This document shows positions 37,389 through 45,674 of a stretch of 64,000 nt of DNA, one piece after another. Position 1 is the first letter of the stretch, and the number at the start of each line of letters is the position of its first letter. This DNA comes from Evansella caseinilytica. GTDB lineage: Bacteria > Bacillota > Bacilli > Bacillales > Salisediminibacteriaceae. Made by a program: the position numbers and the translations under genes. The notes under the pieces are model-generated. The model saw only the letters and a list, made by a program, of their open reading frames with translations. It had not been told where the DNA came from and searched no databases. Where the stretch lies: the NCBI RefSeq assembly GCF_900107275.1, contig NZ_FNPI01000001.1, forward strand, positions 124,001-188,000, written 5' to 3'.

Positions 37389-37907
37389 ATGGATACACGA
37401 TATCCGATTGGAAAGTTTAAATATGAAGGAGAGCCGACAGCGGAAATAGTGGAGGGGTGGATAAGCGAGATTGAAAAGGCTCCCCTGCAGTTAAGGGAAG
37501 CTGTGAAAGATCTGAATGAGGTGCAGTTGGATACACCATACCGCTCTCAAGGGTGGACTGTTCGCCAAGTAGTTCATCATATTGCTGACAGCCATTTAAA
37601 TAGCTATACCCGTTTTAAGCTTGCACTCACGGAAAACACACCCGCCATTAAGCCGTATGAAGAAGGAAAATGGGCGGAGCTGCCGGATTCAAAGCTGCCG
37701 ATAGAGGTTTCATTAACATTGATCGATGCCTTACATACCAGGTGGGTGTACTTATTACGGTCTTTGGAAGCAGACGATTTGGAAAAGACGTTCCTCCACC
37801 CGGAATCAGGCATTGTCGCTTTAAGCATGAGTATTGGGATATATGCCTGGCACGGCAACCATCATATTGCACATATAACCACCCTTCGGGAACGGTTAGG
37901 CTGGTAA
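37389..37907 (+). CDS. bstA: DinB/YfiT family putative bacillithiol S-transferase
   Basis: ATG 37389 is preceded by GAGAGGTGG; 172 residues. It is a four-helix DinB-like protein with the family's metal-binding histidines: H61-H62 in [11 protein letters not shown] and the pair in [10 protein letters not shown] near the C-terminus. The beginning [14 protein letters not shown] and the segment [20 protein letters not shown] are diagnostic of YfiT, called BstA in B. subtilis, a bacillithiol-dependent S-transferase. It probably conjugates bacillithiol to electrophiles in the cytoplasm. An ASCH-domain gene follows 33 bp downstream and may be cotranscribed. Confidence 0.85.
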   Translation: MDTRYPIGKFKYEGEPTAEIVEGWISEIEKAPLQLREAVKDLNEVQLDTPYRSQGWTVRQVVHHIADSHLNSYTRFKLALTENTPAIKPYEEGKWAELPDSKLPIEVSLTLIDALHTRWVYLLRSLEADDLEKTFLHPESGIVALSMSIGIYAWHGNHHIAHITTLRERLGW

Positions 37908-37940
37908 CAGCATGCGGGAAGGAACGGGAAGGGGAAAAAT

Positions 37941-38393
37941 ATGAATCAAGCAGCACAAAGGTATTGGCATGCATTTTGGCAATCGCAAGGGAAAGAAAAA
38001 CCGAAAGCGGTAACTGCGTGGCAATTTGGGGTTAATCCGGATCATCTTGCCCAATTAGTAATAGAAGGGGTGAAAACAGCCACCTGCTCCGGACTGATTT
38101 TTTATGAAACGGAAAACGAACCGTTGCCTGCCGTGGAAGATTATAGTGTGATCTTAAATAGTGATGATGAACCGTTAGCGATTATTAAAACAGTCGATGT
38201 TCAAATCGTACCAATGAATGAAGTTACGGCGGAGTTTGCCATTGCGGAAGGAGAAGGGGACAGGACATATCAATATTGGAAAGAAGCTCATGAAACGTTT
38301 TTTACCGAAGCATTGAGAAAATTAGGGCGTGAGTTTTCCGAGGACATGCTGCTGGTATGCGAGCGTTTTGAATTGATTGATGTTAAACATTAA
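37941..38393 (+). CDS. ASCH domain protein
   Basis: The 150-residue protein starts at ATG 37941 with GAAGGGGAA upstream. The ASCH fold runs from residue 25 to 145 with its signature G-x-K-T-A-T (GVKTATCSGLIFYE) near residue 47, a short strand-rich core (YSVILNSDDEPLAIIKTVDV) and the closing EGDRTYQYWKEAHETFFTEA. ASCH proteins resemble PUA domains and are linked to RNA binding or RNA-nucleoside hydrolysis (for example YqfB). The exact role is unknown. It probably shares a transcript with the BstA-like gene and ends at the 12-bp hairpin at 38482-38529. Confidence 0.85.
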   Translation: MNQAAQRYWHAFWQSQGKEKPKAVTAWQFGVNPDHLAQLVIEGVKTATCSGLIFYETENEPLPAVEDYSVILNSDDEPLAIIKTVDVQIVPMNEVTAEFAIAEGEGDRTYQYWKEAHETFFTEALRKLGREFSEDMLLVCERFELIDVKH

Positions 38394-38481
38394 ACATAGA
38401 GAAAAGTAGAATTGGCGGCGGCTGACTGCTTTTTCCATCGTCAGATCCGCTCGTGTGATGTGCCGAACAATCCGCTGTTTA

Positions 38482-38537
38482 ATTGCTATCGGTCGTCTTT
38501 CTCCTAAATTTCGGAAAACCGATAGCAATCATTTTTT
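38482..38537 (+). terminator. terminator after the ASCH gene
   Basis: ATTGCTATCGGT (38482-38493) is perfectly complementary to ACCGATAGCAAT (38518-38529), followed by CATTTTTTT. Confidence 0.8.
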
Positions 38538-38576
38538 TGACATGAGCGTGTTTTTATAAATTGCATTTATGCTGCT

Positions 38577-39126
38577 TTAATTTGTAATAAAGCTTTGCAA
38601 TGCCCATGTGTCACCTGATAGAATAAATTCAAACACAGTGTCAATCTTTACCTCAGTTTCATCGTCTATCACCGTAAATCCTAAAGTAAACACATCATTA
38701 ATTTAACTCAAAAAAAGGATAATACAGATTGGTAAGTTGGGCGTGAGTAACAAAGGCCTGCTCAAATCCATCTAAATCCTTAAAAATAAAGCTGTTATTT
38801 TCTCTGTCAATTGTGACCGTCTCTGAGCTGTGCTCTTCCAAAAAGTCATAATCGTTTTCAGCCATTGCATTCAATATTCTTAATGCAAGATTAAAAATCT
38901 CACTAAAGGCTGATCTTGATTCTTCTAATTCAACTTCGTTTAGTGAATCTTGCAGCCTTTGATGCTCTTCCTGCAATGCTTCATACCGCTTCTACCATTC
39001 CAAGCTGGTTATTTCTTCAGCATTTTTGCCCTTATCAGCTGGATTTTGATTAGTTGCATCTTCGGTATTATCTTGACAGCCCAGCAACATCCCCGACAGC
39101 AACAGCAGACTAAATATCTTTTTCAT
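38577..39126 (-). pseudogene. broken lipoprotein gene (in-frame TAG and a frameshift)
   Basis: ATG 39126 with AAGGAG upstream begins a lipoprotein (SLLLLSGMLLGC, C17). After 44 codons TAG at 38992-38994 interrupts (TSLEW stop KRYEALQEEH). The same frame continues to FFELN, where a stop appears at 38698. Removing one T there continues as NDVFTLGFTVIDDETEVKID and ends FILSGDTWALQSFITN at 38577. The original protein would be about 182 residues: a lipoprotein with a coiled-coil linker and a small alpha/beta domain. Two independent lesions make it a clear pseudogene. The family is not recognised. Confidence 0.8.
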
Positions 39127-39250
39127 AAACAAGGCTCCTTCTTTTACTGCTTTCCATTCTGATTTTTCACTTGTGGCGGTGATTGAGAAGCAATGGAAGC
39201 TTCTCTCTTACTGAAAGCATATTATCATTTCCTCCCGAATGTATCTATAA

Positions 39251-39392
39251 TGTGTTTGTTTAAACAGAACATTTTTTATGTTTTTGAACAAACACAGGAT
39301 GACGACATTCCGCCGTTACTCACAGGACGTGAGTGGTACTTAAGCGGAATGGGGTGCATCGAGTGGAACCATTGCCTTTATGAACACGCTCT
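39251..39392. repeat. family 1 type A repeat (inverted orientation)
   Basis: It begins TGTGTTTGTTTAAACAG, with the hairpin partner TTTTTGAACAAACACA at 39280-39295, and ends TGAACACGCTCT. The interior (CATTCCGCCGTTACTCACAG, GCATCGAGTGGAACCATTGC) is the reverse complement of the 435-637 copy. Flanks do not give a clear duplication. Confidence 0.7.
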
Positions 39393-39517
39393 TTTCGCTG
39401 TTTTCGTATCGTTAATTTTGTTGCTTTTGGATGGCAGCTTCACGCCTGCATGAAGGGCAAAGCGTGCTTTGCTAACAGTCCAAAAGCATAGGAAAATCAT
39501 TTTCTTGAATACGCTCT
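39393..39517. repeat. family 1 type D-like repeat adjoining the previous one
   Basis: The sequence TTTTGTTGCTTTTGGATGGC and the end TTGAATACGCTCT resemble the inverted type D copies. It abuts the type A element, suggesting insertion at or beside an existing element. Borders are approximate. Confidence 0.45.
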
Positions 39518-39555
39518 CTATATAAAAATTTACATGAATAGCATATACTTGTTAT

Positions 39556-39603
39556 AGTGTTGGTTCCAAGGATCGCTTTCTATCTTTTGGAACCAACAGC
39601 TAA
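39556..39603. repeat. minimal hairpin element before the metallopeptidase gene
   Basis: AGTGTTGGTTCCAAGGATCG and CTTTTGGAACCAACAGCT form an 11-bp perfect stem (GTTGGTTCCAA / TTGGAACCAAC). This is a variant of the family 1 terminal hairpin in which both arms changed together. It is 43 bp upstream of the next start codon. Confidence 0.6.
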
Positions 39604-39645
39604 CGTCAGCACGACACCATTAGTTTTTACAAGGAGGTAAAGCAA

Positions 39646-41244
39646 ATGTCTGTTCAACCATTTTTACAGGATCAAAACGCCAAAGTAGAACAGCTGTATC
39701 GCGGCGTTACTCACACAAGCTGGATGGCTCAAACGACGGGAGAGCAGGAATGGGCGCAAAAAGCGGGGGAAGCGCAGGCAAAGCTGCGCACTTACTTTTC
39801 CGACAGGCGGGTGTACGAAAAAGTACAGGCGTATTTGCAGGAAGGCGGATTAACCGCTTTGGAAAAAAGACAGTTGGAATCCCTGAAGTATTCATTCAGA
39901 GAAAATCAGCTCCCGGAAGAAAGCTTGAAGGAGCTGTCACAGTTGTCGGCAGAATTAAACCATATGTTTAATACTTACAGCCCGGAGGTGAGCGGGAAAA
40001 AGCTGTCTGCCAACGACATTCGCAACATTTTGATCAACAGCAGCGATTTACAAGCGCGTGAAGAGGCGTGGAAAGCTTCAAAGGAAGTCGGAAAAGTGGT
40101 GGAAGAAAAGCTTTTAACCCTTGTCAATAAGCGGAATGAAGCAGCGAGAGCGCTCGGTTACGCCAACTATCATCAAATGGCCTTTGAAAATCAGGAGCTG
40201 GACCGTGACGAAATTTTCGCGATTTTTCAAAGCTTGATCGATTTGTCTGACAGTACTTACCGGAAACGGAAAGGGGAATTGGATCAGGAGCTGGCCGCTA
40301 AGTTTGGCATTCCGGTATCCGCATTAAGACCATGGCATTATGCAGATCCATTTTTTCAGGAAGCACCTGCATCGGAAGAGATCAGCCTTGATCGTTATTT
40401 AAAACATGGGGATGTGGAAAAGCTGACGGCAGCTACATTTGCCGCGATGAACATCCCGATTGCCGATTTGTATGCCGCCAGTGATTTAAAGCCGCGGCCG
40501 GGAAAAAATCCGACGGCGTTTTGCATGGATATGGATCGAAAAGGAGATACAAGGGTATTAAGCAATAATGAACCGAATACATACTGGATGGGAACGATGC
40601 TGCACGAGTTCGGTCATGCCGCTTACTTTAAATATCTTGCTCCTGAGCTCCCGTATATTTTAAGAATGCATGCCCACACTTTGACAACCGAAGCGATTGC
40701 GATGTTGTTCGGTAAGATGACGGAAAATAAAGAGTGGCTGGAGAATATCCTGCAGCTGGAGAAAGAAAAAGTAGACCAGCTGGCGCCTGCGCTTGAAAAG
40801 CACGAGCAATTAAAAATGCTGATTTCGGCACGCTGGATTATTACGTTTGTGTTCTTTGAAAGGGAGCTGTATGAAAATCCCGGCCAGGATTTGAATGCAC
40901 TGTGGTGGAAGCTCGTGAAAGAAATCCAGTTGGTCAATCCGCCGGAAGGGCGCAATCTGCCGGATTGGGCGGCGAAAATTCACTTTACGCTGGCACCGGT
41001 GTACTATCAGAATTATTTGTTAGGGGAGCTGACTTCTGCGCAGCTTTATCAGCATATAAAAACAGAAATTTCACAACAGTTTTTCACGTCGGCGGTCGGT
41101 GATTTCTTAAATCAACAATTCTTTCAGCTTGGCTCGAAGTATTCTTGGAATGAAAAAATTGAAAGAGCAACTGGTCAACCGCTGAATCCGCAGTTTTTTG
41201 TCGACGCCTATTGCAGAACGCTGCCGGAATCGACAGCGAAGTAA
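39646..41244 (+). CDS. M2/M3-like zinc metallopeptidase (gluzincin)
   Basis: ATG 39646 follows AAGGAGG; 532 residues and no signal peptide, so cytoplasmic. The zinc site is HEFGH at 320-324 (TMLHEFGHAAYFKYL), with the third ligand probably E349 in TTEAIAMLFGKM. The rest is helical (SAELNHMFNTYSPEVSGKKL, ARALGYANYHQMAFENQEL), as in oligopeptidase F and ACE-like peptidases. The motif order fits peptidases annotated as M2 in Bacillaceae better than classical M3, but both groups share the fold. It probably trims short intracellular peptides. It is monocistronic, flanked by repeats on both sides. Confidence 0.87.
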   Translation: MSVQPFLQDQNAKVEQLYRGVTHTSWMAQTTGEQEWAQKAGEAQAKLRTYFSDRRVYEKVQAYLQEGGLTALEKRQLESLKYSFRENQLPEESLKELSQLSAELNHMFNTYSPEVSGKKLSANDIRNILINSSDLQAREEAWKASKEVGKVVEEKLLTLVNKRNEAARALGYANYHQMAFENQELDRDEIFAIFQSLIDLSDSTYRKRKGELDQELAAKFGIPVSALRPWHYADPFFQEAPASEEISLDRYLKHGDVEKLTAATFAAMNIPIADLYAASDLKPRPGKNPTAFCMDMDRKGDTRVLSNNEPNTYWMGTMLHEFGHAAYFKYLAPELPYILRMHAHTLTTEAIAMLFGKMTENKEWLENILQLEKEKVDQLAPALEKHEQLKMLISARWIITFVFFERELYENPGQDLNALWWKLVKEIQLVNPPEGRNLPDWAAKIHFTLAPVYYQNYLLGELTSAQLYQHIKTEISQQFFTSAVGDFLNQQFFQLGSKYSWNEKIERATGQPLNPQFFVDAYCRTLPESTAK

Positions 41245-41245
41245 A

Positions 41246-41390
41246 TCACGTCTTGGAAACAGCGCCGGCGAATCTCAACGCTGGCGTTGTCTCTGTGCTG
41301 CTCACGGACGTTTCCGTGTACGCTCCAGTGCTCAAGACTGCCGCGCCTCGACCTTTTGGCCGTTGGTATGCTCTTTTTGAACATACGCAA
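41246..41390. repeat. family 1 type C repeat
   Basis: GGAAACAGCGCCGGCGAATC, GTGCTGCTCACGGACGTTTC and CGCGCCTCGACC match the 28.5 kb copy. The right end is CTTTTTGAACATACGC. The left terminal repeat is lost at the end of the peptidase gene. Confidence 0.65.
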
Positions 41391-41524
41391 ACAGGGATGG
41401 CGGAAAAAATGTTTTGCGGATACGCACCGGCTGGCTTTTTATCCGGCGGTCTCCATCTCCTTATACAGCGGCAGGAAGAATTGTCAAAAGCCAAAACGAT
41501 TTTAAAAAATATCAGGGCAATGGC

Positions 41525-41832
41525 GCCGTGGTTGTCTCTTCCTCTGCAAGCACAGCTTCGATGACGATCCGTCGAGACAACTCGATGGGAAAGGCATCGT
41601 AGCTTTGCTCGTCGCTGCACGCCCGATAGGAAAAAAACACTCCTATCGGGCTTTTGAAAAGATGCAGCGGCTTCGCTCCTTGTCTCTTCCTCTGCCAGTA
41701 TTGCACTGATGTCGATCCAAGTGCCATCGCGCGCGATGACACAATGAGACAGCTCGTAGCTTCTCGGTGAAGTGTGGCTCATTGCTTCGGTGGTGTCTCA
41801 AAAGGGAAAAAACCCCCTTTTGAGACACCACC
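41525..41832. repeat. family 2 repeat, two tandem units with terminal hairpins
   Basis: Unit 1 (about 41530-41651) begins GTTGTCTCTTCCTCTGCAAG and ends with the 11-bp hairpin GCCCGATAGGA / TCCTATCGGGC (41621-41651). Unit 2 (about 41680-41832) begins TTGTCTCTTCCTCTGCCAG and ends with an 18-bp perfect hairpin GGTGGTGTCTCAAAAGGG / CCCTTTTGAGACACCACC (41789-41832). Unit 2 recurs inverted at 63827-64000. The stretch 41391-41524 between this and the type C copy contains no supported gene. Confidence 0.75.
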
Positions 41833-41861
41833 TGCTTCCGCCAATGGCCGCTAATTTCCGC

Positions 41862-42305
41862 TCATTCCTCGTGTTTGATGTAAAAATAATGCCATCGCAT
41901 CAATGGCATGGCCGCGAAGTAAAATAGAGCGGAATACCATAAATTCCAATTTTTATAAGTTAAATAACCGAAGTAAACCGTCGTCCATTCAAAAAAAGTG
42001 GAAAAAGCAGCCCATATCAGCCAATAAGGAAGAAAGCGGAGAAAGCGTTTCGGCATATAGTTGAAGTAAATAACGCCGAACAGCGGCGCCATTATCAGCT
42101 TGAGACCTAATGCTTCCGGACTGACTTTGTCTTCCCCGGCAAAATAGTACAAACCAAAAACCGGACTGCCTAAGGTGACATCGACGATAATCTCAACAAA
42201 GGAAACGGAAATCCAAAGAATATAAATATCGCGCCGCTGCATGTTTTTCGGCATTAACCAAACAATGACTGCCAAAAGTATGGTGACTGCTGAAACGTAT
42301 AGCAT
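41862..42305 (-). CDS. CBO0543-like multi-pass membrane protein
   Basis: The 147-residue protein starts at ATG 42305 behind AAAGGAA. Four or five hydrophobic helices (starts near residues 4, 27, 68, 90 and 122) are joined by short loops. WAAFSTFFEWTTVYFGYLTY and the end KNWNLWYSALFYFAAMPLMRWH resemble the CBO0543 family of small spore-former membrane proteins whose function is unknown. No operon partners; a family 2 repeat lies immediately downstream. Confidence 0.7.
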   Translation of the reverse strand: MLYVSAVTILLAVIVWLMPKNMQRRDIYILWISVSFVEIIVDVTLGSPVFGLYYFAGEDKVSPEALGLKLIMAPLFGVIYFNYMPKRFLRFLPYWLIWAAFSTFFEWTTVYFGYLTYKNWNLWYSALFYFAAMPLMRWHYFYIKHEE

Positions 42306-42522
42306 CTGAACGATTCCTTTTTCATTTGTGAATGACTTTCGTTATAATAGCATTGGTAAATCTGGAAGTAATTATGTATGTACAGCGTTCTGCGGCATCT
42401 TCTTCTGCTTTCCTTTTTCTTAGGCCCATAGCTTTTGGTTCGCCAGCAAAACTTGCTTCGCTCTTGACGTTATGGAGTGAAGGGCGGTCCAAACGCCAAA
42501 CAGCTTGCGAAAACAGCCCGTC

Positions 42523-42882
42523 TCAGCGCTCACGCTCCAGCCATTCTTTTAACACAACAGCATGGTTATGCTTGACATCCTTGGCGCCATAAACGAGCGT
42601 GATTTCTTGCCGTCTCATTAACTGCCGCAGCTCGGCAACTTTTACTTTTTTCACCGGCTCTTCTGCAAGTTCTAATTCATAGCGCTGCCTAAATTCTGCA
42701 AAGCGGTCAGGAGTATGGTGGAACCATTTCCGTAACTCCGGGGAAGGTGCAACCTCCTTCAGCCATTGATCAAGCTGCAGCTGTTCCCTTGTGCAGCCCC
42801 GCGGCCAAAGCCGATCGACAAGAATGCGAACGCCGTCCCCTGCTGCCGGTGCTTCATATGCCCGTTTAAGTTGAATGCTCAT
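42523..42882 (-). CDS. DUF488 family protein (YeaO-like)
   Basis: ATG 42882 shares one base with the TGA of the preceding regulator gene and has AAAGGAGG nine bases upstream, so it is probably translationally coupled. The 119-residue protein shows the DUF488 motifs ILVDRLWPRGCTREQLQLDQ (residues 19-40), WFHHTPDRFAEFRQRY and ITLVYGAKDVKHNHAVVLKE. Function is unknown; the conserved arginines and cysteine suggest a small enzyme. It forms a two-gene operon with the WYL regulator. Confidence 0.88.
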   Translation of the reverse strand: MSIQLKRAYEAPAAGDGVRILVDRLWPRGCTREQLQLDQWLKEVAPSPELRKWFHHTPDRFAEFRQRYELELAEEPVKKVKVAELRQLMRRQEITLVYGAKDVKHNHAVVLKEWLERER

Positions 42883-43862
42883 CAAGCTTTTCCTCCTTTA
42901 TTCTTATCCACGTATTGCTGCAGGACAGCCCTGGCTTGTTTCACTACCTGGTCAATAAGGTGTACCGGTTCCAGCAGCTTCATCCGGTCACCAAACCCGA
43001 GGACATATTCGACAATCTCCTGTTCATCATGAAAGGAAAGCTTCACTTGAACCCATTCCTCGCCTTCCTTGATTATCTGTAGGTTATCGATGAATTTCCC
43101 TGTAAATGTCAATCGATTTATCATCGATTGGTGGGCCAGAACTGTTGCAGGAAAGGAAGGTAACGACTGTACAAACTGTTCTTTGCTTTGCTTCCAATAC
43201 GCCGCTAACGAAAAATGAGCCGGCCGTGTGAAAGGCTCGTGTACGATTTCGGCTTTATTGATTCGCGACAGGCGAAAATTGCGTATTTCCCACTGTTCAG
43301 AGGCGGCGATCAAGTACCATGTACTGCCTTTGGCGACGAGACCCAATGGAAAAACAAGCCGTTCACTTTGAAGTCCGCTTGCATTCTTATAGGTCATTCT
43401 CAGCTTTTTTTCTTCAAATACTGCTTGCTGGACGGTTTCAAAGCTTTTTATTTTTTGCCGGGAAGGCTTCCATGTTCCTGTATCAATATAAATTTTTTCC
43501 AAGTAAGGTGCGACGCCTGTTTTCCGATTTCCCTGCATACCGGACAAAAGATTGAGACGTATGTCCACTCCTTTTGTCGCCAAGCCGAGATCTTCGAACA
43601 CTTTTTCTGACGGCAGCACAAATAATGATTTCAGTTCCGTCAAGCTCATGCCGCTCAATTCGCTGCGGAAGTGTTCCATGAGACGCCAGCCGCCTGCCCT
43701 CCCCCGCTCAGCGACAATCGGGATGCCTAACGCGCTTAACGTATCCATATCCCGCAACACGGTGCGGTTGGATACGTTCAAGTAACCGGCAATTTGATTG
43801 GTTGATACTTTTCCGTGGTTTTGCAGCAGGGAGATGACCTCCAGCAGCCTGTCTGCTTTCAC
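42882..43862 (-). CDS. HTH-WYL transcriptional regulator (YobV/DeoR-like)
   Basis: The 326-residue protein begins ATG 43862 with GAGGGAAGGGC upstream. Residues 1-60 are an HTH_11 winged helix (KVSTNQIAGYLNVSNRTVLR, then DMDTLSALGIPIVAERGRAG), residues about 135-215 are a WYL domain (KGSTWYLIAASEQWEIRNFR), and a WCX-type C-terminal extension follows. WYL domains bind small ligands or nucleic acid. It is transcribed divergently from an SDR gene 260 bp away with a type D repeat between, and its stop overlaps the start of DUF488. Likely targets are these neighbours. Confidence 0.88.
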   Translation of the reverse strand: MKADRLLEVISLLQNHGKVSTNQIAGYLNVSNRTVLRDMDTLSALGIPIVAERGRAGGWRLMEHFRSELSGMSLTELKSLFVLPSEKVFEDLGLATKGVDIRLNLLSGMQGNRKTGVAPYLEKIYIDTGTWKPSRQKIKSFETVQQAVFEEKKLRMTYKNASGLQSERLVFPLGLVAKGSTWYLIAASEQWEIRNFRLSRINKAEIVHEPFTRPAHFSLAAYWKQSKEQFVQSLPSFPATVLAHQSMINRLTFTGKFIDNLQIIKEGEEWVQVKLSFHDEQEIVEYVLGFGDRMKLLEPVHLIDQVVKQARAVLQQYVDKNKGGKA

Positions 43863-43903
43863 TTGCCCTTCCCTCCTTTCGGTTTCCGTTTCGCTTATCT
43901 ATA

Positions 43904-44040
43904 AGAGCGTGTACAAAAAAGTAGGATCTTTTCAAAAAGATTGTTGCACTATGCTTTTGAACCGTAAGCAAAGCAAACATTGCCCTTCACGCTCACGGTA
44001 ACAGCCAAAAGACAAAAAAAGACCTTTTTGAACAAACACT
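43904..44040. repeat. family 1 type D repeat with target duplication
   Basis: It is bounded by AGAGCGTGTACAAAAAAG and CCTTTTTGAACAAACACT, flanked by ATA on both sides (43901-43903 and 44041-44043). The interior has GGATCTTTTCAAAAAGATTG and GGTAACAGCCAAAAGAC, as in the 29.5 kb copy. It lies between divergent regulator and SDR genes. Confidence 0.75.
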
Positions 44041-44125
44041 ATAATTGCTTTTGAAAATATATGACAAAGGATGTCATCATTTTAAGCTACACTAATAAGG
44101 AATTCAAGGAAGGAGGCTGTTTTTT

Positions 44126-45034
44126 ATGAAACCATTAACAAGAAAGGTTGCGCTAGTTGCGGGTGCCACGAGGGGAGCGGGCAGGGGGATCGCCGTTGAG
44201 CTTGGTGCAGCGGGTGCTACTGTGTATGTCACGGGACGGACGACACGGACAAGGCGTTCCGAGTATAACCGGCCAGAGATGATTGAAGAAACAGCGGAAT
44301 TGGTCACAAAGGCGGGTGGCACCGGCATTGCCGTCCCTGTTGACCACCTGGAACCGCCTCAAGTAGAAGCGTTAGTGGCGCGGATTGAACGCGAGCAGGG
44401 GAAAATGGATGTGCTCGTCAATGACATTTGGGGCGGCGAGCTGCTCACCGAATGGAATGCACCTGTTTGGAAGCATTCCATTGAAGGTGGATTACGGATG
44501 TTGCGGCTGGCGATTGACACCCACTTAATTACGAGTCACTTCGCGCTGCCCCTTTTGCTTAAAAATCGCGGACTTGTCGTTGAAATGACGGATGGGACAG
44601 CAGCATTCAATCGGGAACATTACCGACAACCTATGTTTTACGACTTAGCAAAAACCGCCGTCATCCGCATGGCGTGGGGATTGGCCAAGGAGCTTCAGCC
44701 GTACGAATGCACGGCTGTCGCGTTAACACCGGGCTGGATGCGTTCTGAAATAATGCTTGATCATTTCGGGGTTTCAGAAGAAAATTGGCGGGAAGCCGTT
44801 GCGGCAGAGCCTCATTTTGTTATTTCAGAGTCACCGCGATATGTCGGACGCGGGGTCGCCGCCCTTGCAGGTGATCCGAAAATTTCCCGGTGGAACGGAC
44901 AGTCTTTGTCCAGTGGGCAGCTTGCGCAAGTTTACGGTTTTACGGATGTAGACGGTTCTCAGCCTGACTGCTTCCGCTACCTCGAGGAAGTTCAGCTTGC
45001 CGGTAAGAAAGCAAATGCGACGGGATATCGCTAA
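44126..45034 (+). CDS. short-chain dehydrogenase/reductase
   Basis: ATG 44126 has AAGGAGG upstream; 302 residues. The cofactor loop is GATRGAGRG (residues 13-21), followed by VTGRTTRTRRSEY, whose arginines favour NADPH. NDIWGG replaces the usual NNAG motif, and the catalytic tyrosine and lysine are in MFYDLAKTA near residue 175. The variant NDIWGG and the long C-terminal part (RNGQSLSSGQ-like WNGQSLSSGQLAQVYGFTDV) match a Bacillus/actinobacterial SDR subgroup of unknown substrate. It is divergent from the WYL regulator. Confidence 0.87.
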   Translation: MKPLTRKVALVAGATRGAGRGIAVELGAAGATVYVTGRTTRTRRSEYNRPEMIEETAELVTKAGGTGIAVPVDHLEPPQVEALVARIEREQGKMDVLVNDIWGGELLTEWNAPVWKHSIEGGLRMLRLAIDTHLITSHFALPLLLKNRGLVVEMTDGTAAFNREHYRQPMFYDLAKTAVIRMAWGLAKELQPYECTAVALTPGWMRSEIMLDHFGVSEENWREAVAAEPHFVISESPRYVGRGVAALAGDPKISRWNGQSLSSGQLAQVYGFTDVDGSQPDCFRYLEEVQLAGKKANATGYR

Positions 45035-45131
45035 AAGAAGAATCACCCGCGAATAAGCGGAGGGTATTGAAAAAGGGAAGCCAATCTTTTTCAGAGGGGC
45101 GTAGATCAGCGTGTGGTCTTTTTTAAATAAA

Positions 45132-45177
45132 AGAGCTTGTTCAAAAAGATAAAAACCGATCTTTTTGAACAAGCTCC
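45132..45177. repeat. minimal family 1 element acting as a likely terminator
   Basis: AGCTTGTTCAAAAAGAT and ATCTTTTTGAACAAGCT form a 17-bp perfect hairpin around AAAAACCG. AAA flanks the element on both sides (45129-45131, 45178-45180). It lies between convergent SDR and L11-paralog genes. Confidence 0.7.
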
Positions 45178-45181
45178 AAAA

Positions 45182-45610
45182 TTAGTTATCCTCCTCGATC
45201 TTGATTCCCATGTTTCTCGCAGTGCCTGCGATGATTTTCATTGCGCTTTCAATGCTGGTCGTATTTAAATCAGGAAGCTTCATTTCAGCGATTGTTCGCA
45301 GTTGACTTTTAGTAAGGGAGCCGACGATCTCTTTACTTGGACGGGCAGCCCCCTTTGCTATTCCTGCATATTTTTTCAACAAAAATGCAGCCGGTGGTGT
45401 CTTGAGTTGTATCTTAAAGCTTCGATCTTCATAGATCGTTATTTTCGCAGGAATGACAAGACCGGACTGATTTTTTGTCAATTCGTTGTATTGGTGGCAA
45501 AAGCCAAGTAGATTAATGCCGGTAGGGGCCAGGTCTTTTCCAACTTTAGCCGGATTCGCTTTTCCCGCTTCCAAGTTCATTGTAACGGTTCGTTTGATTG
45601 CTTTTTCCAT
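45182..45610 (-). CDS. divergent ribosomal protein L11 paralog
   Basis: ATG 45610 is ten bases after AAAAGGG; a GTG nine bases earlier touches the ribosome binding site. The 142-residue protein aligns with L11 throughout: AGKANPA, GLVIPAKITIYEDRSFKIQL, KTPPAAFLLKKYAGI, IAEMKLPDLNTTSIESAMKI and GTARNMGI. The usual proline-rich NPAPPVGPALG segment is NPAKVGKDLAP, one residue shorter, and lacks the prolines equivalent to P22, P23 and P26 that contact thiostrepton-class thiopeptides. It is outside any ribosomal protein operon, alone, with its own MerR-type promoter. A second, drug-insensitive L11 produced on demand is the likely role, as for TclQ in thiocillin immunity. Confidence 0.85.
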   Translation of the reverse strand: MEKAIKRTVTMNLEAGKANPAKVGKDLAPTGINLLGFCHQYNELTKNQSGLVIPAKITIYEDRSFKIQLKTPPAAFLLKKYAGIAKGAARPSKEIVGSLTKSQLRTIAEMKLPDLNTTSIESAMKIIAGTARNMGIKIEEDN

Positions 45611-45643
45611 TTGATTCACACCCTTTTCATCTTTCTAAGGGTG

Positions 45644-45674
45644 AGTATAATGTCTCACGTTACGTGAGGGTCAA
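45644..45674 (-). promoter_or_regulatory. MerR/TipA-type promoter of the L11 paralog
   Basis: On the minus strand TTGACC (45669-45674) and TATACT (45644-45649) are 19 bp apart. The spacer contains the 15-bp palindrome CTCACGTAACGTGAG (45654-45668), directly next to the -35. Over-long spacers with central palindromes are the hallmark of MerR activation, and this palindrome resembles the TipAL site CTCACGTGACGTGAG as I recall it. Confidence 0.8.

Noticed and set aside
34907-38994. Genome-wide amber recoding suggested by two in-frame TAG codons
   Set aside because: One of the two genes also has a frameshift, and intact genes in the window show no internal TAG; ordinary gene decay explains both better. 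Kept only as a low-probability check.
41391-41524. Short coding-like stretch (CGYAPAGFLSGGLHLLIQRQ) between two repeats
   Set aside because: No start or ribosome binding site and no family; probably junk between elements.
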